Below are positions 34,745-45,876 of a DNA stretch of 64,000 bases, piece by piece. A program made the translations under genes and the position numbers. Numbering within the stretch: the first letter of the stretch is position 1; every line of letters starts with the position of its first letter. Source of the DNA: Kalmusia sp. IMI 367209 (lineage: Eukaryota > Ascomycota > Dothideomycetes > Pleosporales > Didymosphaeriaceae); the NCBI GenBank assembly GCA_027946365.1, contig JAPEUQ010000013.1:124001-188000 (forward strand). The letters run 5' to 3'. Under the pieces are notes generated by a model. It had not been told where the DNA came from. It was given only the letters and a program-made list of their open reading frames with translations, and made no database searches.

Positions 34745-36058
34745 TTAACTAGCTTTCCATAGATATATCTGGCGGCTCTCAAAGCTAGTTGAGACGATGG
34801 TTCGCTTGCCTTCTGCATCTGGAGCTTTCTGGCAGTCGCTTGCATAGAGTAAAGTACCTGCATTCATCTCAAATTTTGCCGTAATATTAAATTGCCACCT
34901 CCGCTCAACTTTACGAAGCTTCACTATACGAGCTCCAGCTTGCATGCAACTCACTAACAGAGTGAATTCACGATGATCGCCATATTCGAGGTTGTCGTTT
35001 GCATCGACGGGGCGACTTGTGCGATCGTCCACGAGTTTAATCCGGAACACTCCACCCCCAAGCTCTGCCTCTGCTAGCACCTCCCTTCTACCGATGCCTG
35101 GGATGTGTAGAAGTCGTATGTGATCATCGTAGCTTCCCGTAAGTAGGAGAAAGCCATGCTGAGTGCGGTCTATGGGTAAGACGGCTGTCACGCCCGCTTG
35201 GTGGATCTTCTTCTCTATCCAAGGAATCTGGTAAGTTGGTGGATGTGTAGTGTTAACTTCAAGTTTTAGAGTAGAGACCTGATCGTCGCTTGTGTCCGTA
35301 TACCGTAGCGTCGCATCGTCACCACCGGATACAAGTGCGAAACTTGAATGGCTAGGTGTGGGCATTCTTATGAAAGAGCAGTGCCAGGCCTGGAAGTCGT
35401 GTTGCATAAGTTCAACAGAGATAGGAGGGCTCGCACCCCAGTCGTCGCTGTCAATTCTGCTAAGACACACACGACCATCTGAGAGAGTCATTGAGATGGC
35501 TTGGCCCTCGTAGTGCCAGGCCAAGGAGGTGATTAATATGTCCTCGGGAAAGTACTGGATAGTATGCACGTGCGAGATCTCTGGATGAGGGGAAGCAGAA
35601 TTGCCATCCCTGCTAGGCACGAGCCTGTGCAAGGCGATTGAACCAGTAGAGGAAGCCACAGCAAAGAGGCCTGGATCATTTCTACGCAGGTTTTCCGAGT
35701 GCTCACCGGCAAACTGTAGGTCATAGACTCCGAAAGGCGTAGATAAGGTTTGGATGAGGTTTCTAGCCGGGGTTAGCTCGATGGTCAAGTATGCCATAGG
35801 TCATTGGTTCAGCAAATACATGGTAGCTAAACGACGGACAGAACAAGACACATCAACTTACATCTCGTCATCCTTGACTTCTATTAGATTCAGACTTCCT
35901 ACCCGCTGCTGACTGACTGGTTCTTCGGACCCAGAAGGCCCATCCTCGAGTAGCGTGTATGTGCCGACTACAGCGTATCTGTCGTCGTGCGGCCAGAATT
36001 TGACGACGTCCGGACGTAGGTCGAGAGTGGCCGCTTTGTATGAGTTGATCTCGTCCAT
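34745..36058 (-). CDS. dph7: Diphthine methyltransferase Dph7 (WD40, Rrt2/WDR85 family)
   Basis: Exons 36058-35862 and 35762-34745 with a 99-nt GT-AG intron give 404 residues. The joined sequence reads VGSLNLIEVKDDEI-NLIQTLSTPFGVYDLQF, the first blade of the family. Later WD-type blades include FAVASSTGSIALHRL, ITSLAWHYEGQAISMTLSDGRVCLSR, FQAWHCSF, LVSGGDDATLRYTD, the marker HQAGVTAVLPI, LLLTGSYDDHIRLLHI, LGGGVFRIKL and the end IVSTSFESRQIYLWKAS. Dph7 removes a methyl group from methylated diphthine on elongation factor 2, the step before amidation in diphthamide synthesis; it is cytosolic. An in-frame ATG at 35797 gives a longer second frame, but a TGA precedes it and the first exon carries required blade residues. 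It is divergent from the 2EXR gene at 36512. Confidence 0.93.
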
Positions 36059-36511
36059 ACCTTTCTGTCATCGATTGCGCATTGCCGTTCACACTTGGAC
36101 AAAGTACGTGGTGCTTAGCGTCTCGGCAGATTCGGTCGCATTTACCGCTACCACCTACTTACGATTCCTTTCCGTTATTTCACTCTCGACACAGCGTCAG
36201 AATGCGCGTGACGCGGGCACACATGATATCACAAAGCTAGTCTCGTATAACCGTCTCGTCGAGTTCAAACAGTGGCGCTGGACGAATGCACCGCCTCGTT
36301 GATGCCTTACTTAGCCCATGCATTGCCTCATTGCTGCCTACACGCTAACCCCCGCCGTTTCCGCATTCGAACTTATCGTAGCCACGCAGGGTCTCTATAA
36401 AGAAGTCGCCTGAGAGCGCGTTGCTTTCGCGTTTATATCCATCGCACGCGTTCCTTTCACATTTCTACGTCCACACCTCCAATTGCGTCTCTCCGCTCTT
36501 CGCTGCTCACA
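36059..36511. promoter_or_regulatory. Divergent promoter region, Dph7 / 2EXR protein
   Basis: These 453 bp lie between two divergent start codons and should hold both promoters. No known site is recognised. Confidence 0.4.
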
Positions 36512-37577
36512 ATGGCCAATGCTCAGACTTCCACTGACGCCCGGTATCCCAAGCGCAAGAGGACTCAGATCAATTACTACGAGGAAGACCTCGAACTCGT
36601 GAATGTGATTGGAAGCGAAGGTGCTCAAGATGGTGAGGACCATTCGCAGCAAAAGGTTCATTGATCAAAGTTGCGATGATCTCTCAAGTATATTAATGCA
36701 TAATAGAAGCGCAAGGCGACCGCTCCGCGACCTCTTCCAAAGCGCAGGATATTCCCCTTCCTCCAGTTGCCAGCCGAGATCCGGAATATGATCTACGGTC
36801 TTTGTCTCACCGACCCTGCCGGCATCTACTTGCACTCTACGACCAAAAAGTTCCGCCGCACCGTTTGCAGGGTACCGGAAGTGGATGTTCGTGGCCAGGC
36901 ATACACACCAGTCCATGATGGAAACAGCAACTCTGAGGATAATGAGAATGAGAATGAGATCTCTCAACAGCCCAAGCCGAGCGAGTACGTCCAACCGCTT
37001 GTGCCCGCTCTCCTTGCTGTTTGCAAGCAGATCCACTTAGAAGCCCGTGATGTCCTCTACGCTCATGACTTCTACATGCATGACACTCTAGCAATGCATT
37101 CGTTCCTCGTCGATCTGGGAGCTCGTGCTGCAGCGTATCTCAAGAGCGTCACTCTGGCAGAATGGGGTGTAGGAAGAGGCGTGCATAAAGCATACAACCA
37201 CGTTTGTGAAACCCGCATTAGCTACAATCGCGCGATTGACCCTCATACAGGCCGGCTTCACTGCTCTTGCAGCTGCCACAAACCTCGAGAAGTTCACATT
37301 TCACGGCTTCCTATCCTGGCGCCAGGACTCAAAAGCAGGCGCTACGTCCTTCTACCGCGACGCCTTTCCTTGGCTGGAAGCCGTTGGCGCCGCAAGGAAG
37401 AAGGCGGACGCAGCCGTGGACTTGATCGAAATTCACGTTTCAGATGTAGGGTACCGGTACTACGGTCGCATGTATGGAAGGCAGAAACAGTCGTTCAAGC
37501 CGTACGACGACATGGAGGGCTTCCGCAAAGAACTGGGCAAGTTGCTCGATGGTCGCATGGATATGATTCGAAGTTGA
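36512..37577 (+). CDS. 2EXR/F-box-like fungal protein
   Basis: Exons 36512-36655, 36707-37201 and 37251-37577 give 321 residues. After a basic leader (RYPKRKRTQINYYEEDLELV) comes PRPLPKRRIFPFLQLPAEIRNMIYGLCL, the opening motif of the large fungal 2EXR family. Further hallmarks are PALLAVCKQIHLEARDVLYAHDFYMHD, the typical nested 'returned to the ancestors' helix, and LKSVTLAEWG. The C-terminal third (AAATNLEKFTFHGFLSW) is leucine-rich-like. Such proteins are numerous in filamentous fungi and mostly uncharacterised. Both proposed donors start GTT rather than GTA/GTG and are therefore less certain; the alternative GTGAGG donor at 36634 would put the conserved KRKATAPRPLPK stretch out of frame. 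Confidence 0.78.
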
Positions 37578-38052
37578 TTTTGCGGTGTATGACACGGACG
37601 ATCGTAGCGTTCAGAAGGAGGAATATATCTTCCAACGGGGTATGCCATTCCTCACGGTGTGTTTCGCAGTGTTTTTGCGGACGAGAACGTTACGCTTGCG
37701 GGAATGCGATTTGCAGGATGCTCAGGTTGCACGGATGGCTGCTATGGGATCACGATTACTCCACGCATGTGTTTGGAACGGTTTCAGATCATGGATTTCA
37801 CCCGTGATATCTCACATTGTACGTATAGCGAATGTTCAGAGTACATCTATTCAAACTTGTAGTCACAGGTAAGCAGCTGCATGAATTACGGCCGATTAAC
37901 AATATGCATTAAGGATACTATCTACAGGTAGTTGTATGCAGGTCAACCACACCAAAATGCAACGCATGCACATGCAGCACATTGACAAACGTAGCTCATC
38001 ACATCGTCACCATCGGAGCCTACTCTCCATCTTCCAAAGGCCCTGCTCCTCA
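37578..38052. other. Convergent intergenic region
   Basis: This is the 3' flank of the 2EXR gene (+) and the GGPP synthase gene (-). Nothing else is seen. Confidence 0.6.
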
Positions 38053-39416
38053 TCACCTAACAACCAGTCGTCCAAGAACCCCTCTCAAGGCTTCTGCCCC
38101 TTCTCTCGCCTCCTCTCCCAGTTCACCTTCTACCTCCCTGATCAGCCCTTCCGCCTTCGCCCTCAACCCCACAATCACCCCCTTGCTGTACTCAAAGCTG
38201 CCTTTCTCTTCTAGATACCGTACGGCGTACCGCTTTACTTCTTCGTCGGTGGTCTTCTGCTTGAGGATGTTGTAGATGACGCGGTTGGATGGATCGGCGT
38301 GGATGGCGTGGATGACGGGGAAGCTGAACTTGCCCTCGGTCAGGTCTTCGCAGAGGCCTTTGAGGGTGGTGTAACCCGAGGTGGAGGAGAGATTGAGGTG
38401 GTCGTCGAGGATTTGGAAGAGGAGACCGATTGTGGATACGAGCGGGGCACAGTCGCTATCGGGTGGTTAGTACGTAGAAGAAATAGATGGGAAGGGGTCA
38501 AGAAGAGAGAGACGAGGGGGACGCGACGTGACGCGACGTGACATACATGTTTACCGAGCTTTCTGCCTGCATCAACTTGATGGCTAGCCGGAATAGCCCA
38601 CCTGTCTTGTTGTCTACCATCTCGAGGTAATCGGCCTCGCTGGGACACGTCAGGCTGTCTCTCCAGTGCAGCTCCATGCCCTGGCCCCGATGCAGATTCA
38701 ACAGCTCCTCCGAGTATATCTCTATGAGCTTCGGGTTGCCCATATTCATCAGCTCCTGCAGCGCGCGAAAGTACACATAGTTCGCGGAATTAATCGTCTG
38801 CGCGACTCCGAAAATGCTGTGAGCGACGGGTATGCCACGGCGCAGGACCGAGCCGTCTTCCACATCGTCCACTCTGTTGCACGGCGTTAGCATCGTCCAA
38901 GCGCAGACGTCATGGGTCGGCGTACAGTAATGATGCCGTGTGTAACATGCCTACCACGCGCGTTATCACTTCCAACCGCTCCGCCGGCACCTTCAACCAC
39001 TTGTTGAACGCCGCTATACACTGGCTTCGAATATCCTTCCCCGGGTGCCCGACAAGGTAGTCGTAGGGTCCTAATAATATTCTCTCCTTCTCTTCTGACC
39101 ACCGCGTTCGTCCGTGTATCAGATAGTCGCCAATGGCCTTGTGTGGATCCGGGGCTCCCGGCGGCGCCAGACTTTCCGGCGCAGAATATCCCGCCTTGCC
39201 GCCATTGTCGTCGCCCATGCTGCTCGGCGCAACGCCCTGCTCGTGGAACAACTTGCTCTTCTTGCTCTGGCTCAGCCAGTCTGTTTCGGAGAGCGGGCGC
39301 AGGACTGACGACCGGTGCCTGACGCCGTTGACGAGGCCGTGCGACGAGGTGCGCGGAGGTATGGCGTTGGGCGAGGCGAAGGGCGAGGAGAGGGGAGCTG
39401 GGCCCGAGGATGGCAT
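38053..39416 (-). CDS. ggs1: Geranylgeranyl diphosphate synthase
   Basis: Exons 39416-38926, 38873-38547 and 38455-38053 (introns 52 and 91 nt) encode 406 residues. After a 100-residue low-complexity leader the prenyltransferase core begins: [27 protein letters not shown], then the first Asp-rich motif DDVED at 166-170 ([20 protein letters not shown]), [28 protein letters not shown], and the second motif DDHLN at 290-294 ([14 protein letters not shown]) followed by [19 protein letters not shown]. The DDxxN form of the second motif is normal for fungal type III enzymes. It condenses FPP and IPP to C20 GGPP for protein prenylation, ubiquinone side chains and diterpenes. No cyclase or P450 is nearby, so this is most likely the housekeeping copy. 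Both splice joins fall inside conserved motifs and restore them exactly. Confidence 0.95.
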
Positions 39417-40430
39417 GGCGGTGCCCGTCTTATTACGTGTGGGTCGGGTTCGAGGGCGGACGTGGTTGCCTGTTCACGAGGTACGAGCTTGTGATGGTTC
39501 TGACCGGCAGGAGGAAGCTCGAGCGGCGTATACACAGATATAGATACAGGTACAAAAGCACGTCCGACACAGGCTGGTGCTTGGTTTGCGCGGCGGAACA
39601 GAAGCGGCGCGCGCTCAACACAAGCTCCGCTTTCTCAAAACACAACAGAGGGGCGGCGATCCTGGGGCGGGGAAGACGTTGGCGTGCGGCGGTCTCATGC
39701 GGACGTCAACATGGCAGTCAGGCAAGCTCTCGGGCGAGTCGGGTGGGTAAAGTATGCGGTTCCTCTGCTGCCGTTCGTTCCCAGCAGCGTCTCTTGCAGC
39801 TACCACGCATGGCGTTTCTGCGTGGAACAGTGGCACGAGTCCACCGCGCTGGAAACGGGGCCAGGCTTAGACACACAGCTAGCGGACGACGATGCACGCG
39901 AGAGCTCGCCGGATCACTAGGCGCGGGCCGCTAGCCGTTTTGGGAAAGCAGCTGTGAGTAAATTTCACATGCACAGCGCACCCTGTGCACCGGGCAAGCC
40001 ACACGTGTTTGGGGTCGGCATCGATTCAGCAACTGGCATGCCCAAGAGACCACCAATCCTTCAGCTCCTGCAGCGGAGAGACCAGATGGATTGGTTTTAT
40101 CCCGTCGTAGCCGCTTCGTTGGTTAGTTTGCTTGTAGCCAAACGAAGACTATGACGTAACCATCACCTGCATCGATCGCTCTTCGCTCCTCGATCAAAGG
40201 TACGCTTTGAATCCCTAGAGGGCACATGAAGAGTTTCTATACTAACATAAAAGTCTAAAGAGCCATCGTGGCTGGAGCTGTCCGAAGCATATAAAACAAG
40301 GCAAAGCACAATCTATACAACAACCTTGAAAACTTGTCGTATGACTATATAGTCCAGCAGACGGTTGAATGTCCTGACTTCAGCAACGCAAATGACTTGT
40401 ACGATTGTTTCGATGATTAAAACGACATTA
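39417..40430. other. Intergenic region upstream of GGPP synthase
   Basis: Promoter side of the GGPP synthase gene. Several overlapping open frames of 60-170 codons are Arg/Ser-rich and unsupported. I see no gene. Confidence 0.55.
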
Positions 40431-40715
40431 TCAAGTTGAGACGAGGGTATCGTAGAACAAGAGACATGGGATCAAGTGTACCCCCAAGAATATACCCGCA
40501 ACCATACCAGTCTCCTCATCATAGCTGATACTGGTGAGTAATGATGCTAGCCAGCTCGCTCGTTCCATTCTGGCTTGAATAACGCCAGACCGCGACTCCC
40601 CCATCTGCTTCTTCCGAACGAGGCTTATTGCTCGCTCGTGAATGAAGTTGCAACCGTCTCCTATCTTGCAGAAACCTTCTTCGTAGCACTTGCACAAAAC
40701 GGTCTTGTGAGACAT
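40431..40715 (-). CDS. Short ORF with a single CCCH zinc-finger motif (doubtful gene)
   Basis: A 94-codon frame begins HKTVLCKCYEEGFCKIGDGCNFIHERA, which fits a C3H1 finger as Cys-x7-Cys-x5-Cys-x3-His, a motif usually bound to RNA. The remainder has no domain and ends in a hydrophobic stretch. It starts only 76 bp beyond the stop of the Shg1-type gene, on the same strand, so it could be a separate small gene, a lost 3' exon of that gene, or chance. The finger consensus is good, the rest weak. Confidence 0.33.
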   Translation of the reverse strand: MSHKTVLCKCYEEGFCKIGDGCNFIHERAISLVRKKQMGESRSGVIQARMERASWLASLLTSISYDEETGMVAGIFLGVHLIPCLLFYDTLVST

Positions 40716-40791
40716 TCACCGGCGGCGTTGACTTATAGAATGTCTACCCAAGCGGTCATTCTTCACCACGGGCCACGTTATGAGGCCGATG

Positions 40792-43015
40792 CTAACGGCG
40801 ACGAGTGCGACTCCGGCTCCGGCTCCGACTTCTCGAACGACTGCGATCGCGTCGCCTCCTATCGCGATCGCGGCTTCGATCACGCTCTTTTCCGTGTTCT
40901 CGATCCCGGTCGCGGTCGTCCCGGGTAGATTCACGGCCGGGTAGGTAACGATCAGACTCCTGCAACCTGGTCCTACCACCCCGATCTCCATCATAACGGT
41001 CGTAATCACGCGAGCGGTAGGTCCTATCATCCCTCTTATTCCTGTCGCTACGGTCGTTCCTTTCGCGGCTTCTCTCGCGCTGACGACCACTTCCTGGCAA
41101 GTAGCGGTCGATCCTTTCTGGGCTACGGGAGCGGCTGCGGTCACGGCGACGAGGTGGGGGTGATCTATCGTGGGTTCGACGGACCCCGCGAGACCGAGAA
41201 CGAGAGCGGGACCTGTTGCGATCCCTGCGACGGTCGCCAGGAGATGGGCTCCTTGATTGATAGCGAGACCGGCGACGGCCAGAGTACGTTTCCCTAGATG
41301 GACTACGTGCACGGCGGGAATCTCGTTCATCGCGACGAGGGCGTCTTTCGTCGTGATCATCGCCATCTCTTCGTCTGCTGTCATCGCGAGCTTTCGACGC
41401 ACGCTTGTTGTCATCTCGCCGCGAACGCCGGTCATCTTCGACGAGCGATGCACGCCTATCGTATCGGCTTCCACGTGAACGGCTTCGGCTATGCTTCCGC
41501 ATACTCACACTATGAGTAATGCTGTGAGAGCGCGAGCGGCCGCGGGATCTCTCGTACTTGTTGTCAGGTGGTGGTCTATCCCACCTGGACTTTGATCCTG
41601 ATTCAGTAGACTTGAGAATGGGTGCATCCTCCATGGTCGTATCCTCGTCCCGATGAGCTGTTGGCGTTGCAGGTGAGGCTGCAGATTTGGCATCCATCTT
41701 AGTAGGTGACTTGATTGCTGGAGACTGCGACTTGCTCTCGATTGCAGCAATTCGTGCAGCAACCGGGTCGCGAGGTACCAGAGATTTGGGTGGTTGTGCC
41801 TTACGCGGTGGAGGCTCGAGTGATACTGATCGTCGAGATAAGAAAGGGGCGTGTCGCGACTTCGATCTCTTCATTTCTTCTGTTTCCTGTAGCAGGGCTT
41901 GCAATGCGACATCATCGTCGACTCTGATATCTTCAGGTTTAATATCTTTCCTAGGATCAGGTGACCTTGTGCGTGACCTTCGTCTGGTCCTTTCGCGGTC
42001 CCTTGGGCGGTCCCTATTGCGGTCTGGGGTCCTGCTGCGTGCTCGACTGTCACGGCGGCGGTCGCGATCGCGATCACGATCGCGTTCCCGTTCTCTCTCT
42101 CGTTCCCGTTCGCGTTCGCGTTCTCGTTCCCGTTCAAGTTCGAATCGACGCTCTCGTTCGCGATCTTCATCACGAATTCTCTTGAGACGAGCTGCTCGCT
42201 CGGCCTCCTCTTCATCCTCTTTCTTCCGCCTTTTCCGTCTATCTTCCTTCTCTTGCTCGATGCGCTCTCGGTCTTGGCGTCGTCGTTCTTCCGCTTCCTC
42301 TTCGCGTCTCCTTTCGTCACGCTCTTGACGTGCCTTTTCACGAGCCTCGTCCTCTTCCCGCTCACGGCGTCTGCGCTCCTCCTTCTTTGCCCTCTCCTCC
42401 TTCTCGCGCTCACGTTCCTTCTCCTGTTCCCTCGCCCTCTTTGCAGCGCGATCATCTCGTCTCTGTTCCGCTTCACGGGTCCAGTCCTCCTCACTCTTGC
42501 TTCCTCGCTGCTCTTCTTCAGCAGCAATGTCTGTACCGACTTCACTGATGCGGTACTCGCGCATCTTCGTCAGGCCTTTAGTCTCCATAGCTTGGTTGAT
42601 CAGCGCGGTGAGTGTCTCGCGTGTCTGCTTATAGATTTCACTGCGATCGCCGGCGCCGGCAAGTAGGCTCGCTGCCATCAAAGGATCCTTTGATAGTAAG
42701 GAAGGGTCCTTATCGGTTTCGCGTTCGACTAATTCTTCCAAGGACGAGATCAGGTTGGCTTTAGCGGGCTACTTTTAGGTCAATTGCTGCCTTTTCCTTA
42801 GAGCAGAGGCTAGGTGGACTTACACTCGCCTCAAATTGCGCCCGTACTATGCTCCGAATATTGTCATACTCGCCTTTCTTACGGAAGGTGGATACGAGGG
42901 TATCGACAGCGGCCCTTTGCGCCTGCGTGAGAGGAAGCTCGGAGTATCTCGGTTTCTTCCGCGTGAGTTGCTCTAAATCATTGTTGTCGAGCGAGTGCTT
43001 GGTGATGCTAGCCAT
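40792..43015 (-). CDS. shg1: Shg1/BOD1-domain protein (COMPASS subunit type) with long RS/RE-rich tail
   Basis: Exons 43015-42824 and 42768-40792 (55-nt intron) give 722 residues. The Shg1 domain spans about residues 35-130: QRAAVDTLVSTFRKKGEYDNIRSIVRAQFEAS, then across the splice PAKANLISSLEELVERE, LLSKDPLMAASLLAGAGDRSEIYK. The remaining 590 residues are almost all Arg, Glu, Asp, Ser and Lys: first long ERER/RDRDR runs (about 170-250), then RSRSR runs (450-722). In yeast Shg1 is a small subunit of the Set1/COMPASS H3K4 methyltransferase; vertebrate BOD1L shares the domain. The tail suggests nuclear-speckle or RNA contact, which is inference. The acceptor is chosen to keep AKANLISSLEELVE in phase with a GTAAGT donor. 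Open frames on the + strand over the tail are shadows of the repeats. Confidence 0.85.
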
Positions 43016-43456
43016 GGCGAGCGGGTGTGGTGTGCGAGTTGAGGATGGCTCGCACGACAACTGGGAAAGTTGCAGAGCAAGCGTTTTGGTGCAGACAAGA
43101 GAGTGAGCGTGCGCAGCGCAGGAATTGGTAGCGAGCTTGGCTCAACAGTCCTCTGAGCCCCTCATATTGCGCGAACAATCGACAGCTGCGTTATAATGCG
43201 TCGCTGGGAAAGGTGCGTTCGGAAGGTTCGTGAGGAGGTGCCCTGGGTCTTCCTTGCTTGGCACACGTGATCGTTCGGCTCGCAGATCCTTGGGAGCTTC
43301 ACGCAAGCATGTCTGACATCCCGGCAGGGCGAACAGAACGCGAACCTCACAACACACAACCCCTCGGCCCCTGAGCTATCGTGATAGCATCTGCATCCCC
43401 TCAATTGCAGCCTCCACACACGTCAACGTAACCTCGCACGCTCTCGGTCGCCCACA
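43016..43456. promoter_or_regulatory. Divergent promoter region, Shg1-type gene / complex I subunit
   Basis: These 441 bp lie between divergent start codons and should hold both promoters. Nothing specific is recognised. Confidence 0.4.
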
Positions 43457-43796
43457 ATGGTTCACAAGGTGCTTTTCTGGAGCGGACTCGGTAAATATCT
43501 CACCACCCCTCCGAGCTCCAGCTCGCGGTACCGCTGGAGCTTTGTACTAATGAGAATGGCACGATACAGGTGTAGGCGTACGACTATGGCAGCTCGGCAT
43601 CGAGATGCGCCCTCTTTTCAATCGCGAATCACTCTGGGTCTACCCCGTCTTCGCAGGCATCGGCGGCAGCTTCGGATACTGGCTCATGGGCATTGAGCAG
43701 CGACAATGGAGAGTACTGGCCGACCGACGAGACGCCTTGCTGGAGAAGCGCGCACGAAGGAAGGAGCGCGAAGAGGCTGCGGCACAGGAATCGTAA
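43457..43796 (+). CDS. Small accessory subunit of mitochondrial complex I (probable)
   Basis: Exons 43457-43490 and 43570-43796 (79-nt intron) encode 86 residues. The sequence runs VHKVLFWSGLGVGVRLWQLGIEMRP, FNRESLWVYPVFAGIGGSFGYWLMGIE and a charged C-terminal helix (RRDALLEKRARRKEREE). This matches my memory of fungal proteins annotated as the 14-kDa or similarly small NADH:ubiquinone oxidoreductase subunit: one membrane helix (about residues 34-56) and a basic matrix- or intermembrane-side tail. The exact bovine counterpart I cannot name with confidence. The ATG is the first in the transcript region and the intron follows the twelfth codon, as is common in short nuclear genes for mitochondrial proteins. 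Confidence 0.78.
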
Positions 43797-44346
43797 ACAT
43801 GGCACGTTGAGATGGTCAACAGGACAGGGAGAGAGGCTCAAGGTCGTCTTCGCCCTGGCATGTGTCTCGCAGGATAGACCTAGGCTATATTTGCTATGTT
43901 CTTGTGGAAGCGCTGGCTGAGACGAGACGTATGGGTTCCGAGAAAGTGAGAATGGGCGTTAATGTACTTTATGACTCCTTGAGCCGAGGACTCATCTTTG
44001 TACAAATTCCTCGATAAACCAAAAAGCAACTTCCACAAACGAGCTGCACCTGTCAGAAATTGCAGTGTATGATCAGAGCGACTTGCATCACGATGCTACA
44101 TGCGTTAATGTTGCAATCGGGAGTTGTCTAAATCCGGTAACACTAGGTTGCGATGACTCTTCCCCCAGCTAATTTCCCATTGTCGAACAACTCCTAGCTT
44201 TCGAATGTTACTAAGATGACACTGTGTCTGCTTCCATTATGACTTGATTTTCATTCTTTGCGGCCTTTGCGGTCTACGCACACCAAGATACGTTGCTACT
44301 ATAATACGTGCGCCAAGCCAACCTTGTCGGCACTGCAACCGTCACC
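43797..44346. other. Intergenic stretch between complex I subunit and CofD-like gene
   Basis: Both neighbours are on the + strand. AT-leaning sequence without an open frame of note; it should hold the 3' end of one gene and the promoter of the next. Confidence 0.6.
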
Positions 44347-45876
44347 ATGGCCAGCGGTAAGCCCAAAGGCATCGTAGTCTTCTCTGGCGGAAGCGCCGCG
44401 AACAACCTTGTCGATGTATTCAAATCTGTTAGGGAGGGCAAGAAGTGCCAGCTAAGCTATGTTATCCCTATTAGTGACAACGGTGGAAGCTCATCGGAAT
44501 TGATAAGGGTTTTTGGAGGGCCAGGTATATCGCTCCGACACCTTAGAAGGGCATATGACTTACAAAGAATAGGCATCGGTGATGTCCGCAGTATGTCAAG
44601 GGCTGGCGCTTGCTCTGACTAGCACTGACTTAATTTCACCCAGGTCGTCTTGTGCGCCTAATACCTGATGATCCCGATCATGATGACAGCGAGAAGGCTG
44701 CCATCAAGATTTTTTTCAATCATCGATTACCCAAGGATCAAGTTGCAGCTAGGCAAGAATGGCTAGAGATCGTGGAAGCCAGTCATGGTCTTTGGGCCAA
44801 TATTTCTACGGCTAAAAAAGAGCTTATGCGCGCCATCCTAAACTCGGTCAACTTTGAGATTCTGAAGAGGAAGAGACCAAGTTCTGCATTTGATTTTTCA
44901 GGAGCAAGCATTGGCAATCTATTTCTCACAGGGTGAATAATCTTCTATAAGATGTTTGTTCTTGCTGACAACGTGCAGTGCCCGCCTTTTTTCTGGTTCC
45001 TTCGAATCAGCTATTTATTTACTCTCGAGCATCTGCTCAGTGCCCAATCACACTTCCGTTCTTCCTGCCATCAACACCAACTTCACTCACCATATATCCG
45101 CCGGTCTTGCCAACGGCACTGTTATCAAGGGCCAAAATTCCATTTCTCATCCTTCAGAAACCACAGCTCTTGACGACGCCGTCTCATCCGAGCATGAAGA
45201 CACCGAGCGCCACGATGCCATCGAGGACGCGAACCTTCCGGGAACACTACCCACGCTTCGTAAACAGTACATAAACTTCTCCAAAGCCGACGAAGATGAC
45301 CTGCCAGCCCGCATTGAAAGATTGTGGTACATCAACCCGTACGGCCAAGAGATTCGCCTCGCTGCAAATCCAATGGTACTCAATGCACTCAAAGATGCTC
45401 AAGCTATCATCTACAGTATAGGTTCTCTATACACGTCGCTCATCCCGTCGCTCGTCTTGAAAGGCGTCGGCGCCGCTATCTCAAACCCCACCATCCGCCA
45501 CAAAATTCTCATCCTGAACTCAACCAACGATCGCGAAACAGGGCCTTCTAGCAATCCTTTCTCGGCTCTAGACTTCATCGCCGCCATTGCAAAGGCGTGC
45601 GCAGAGAGCCAGAGCTCTACTGGCGAGGTCGCCAAGCACGATTACAATGCTTACGTTACGCATCTAATTCATCTAACCGGTCCGGGAACACCCGAAGTAA
45701 ACAGAGAAGAACTACGGGAGATAGGAATTGAGACAATAAGAGTATACGGGAGACGAGTAGAAGGAGAGAATTTCGTAAGGTACGATGAGAAAGCCCTGAT
45801 GCAAGCGCTGGAGGTTACGATGGGGAGGAGGGATCCGAGGGCTGAGAGGATCCGACGGAATACACTCGAAGGATAA
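44347..45876 (+). CDS. CofD/YvcK-like (UPF0052) protein
   Basis: Four exons, 44347-44524, 44573-44590, 44644-44932 and 44979-45876, encode 460 residues. Family marks: PKGIVVFSGGSAANNLVDVF (nucleotide-type glycine loop), VIPISDNGGSSSELIRVFGGPGIGDVRSRLVRLIP, FDFSGASIGNLFLTGARLFSGSFESAIYLL, LWYINPYGQEIRLAANPMVLNALKDAQAIIYSIGSLYTSLIPSL and LKGVGAAI. This is the CofD-like fold found in 2-phospho-lactate transferase and in bacterial YvcK/gluconeogenesis factor; fungal members are of unknown role, and the F420 pathway of CofD is not expected in fungi. Exon 2 is only 18 nt and encodes IGDVR, which is essential to the GGPGIGDVRSRLV motif, so it must be spliced in. An insert of about 70 residues in the last exon (acidic, EHEDTERHDAIED) is not part of the bacterial core. 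Confidence 0.9.

Noticed and set aside
38053..39416. GGPP synthase as part of a diterpene gene cluster
   Set aside because: No terpene cyclase, P450 or other tailoring gene lies in the window, so a housekeeping copy is more likely.
41687..42328. 213-codon + frame rich in Ser/Arg over the Shg1-type gene
   Set aside because: It is the antisense image of the RS/RE repeats.
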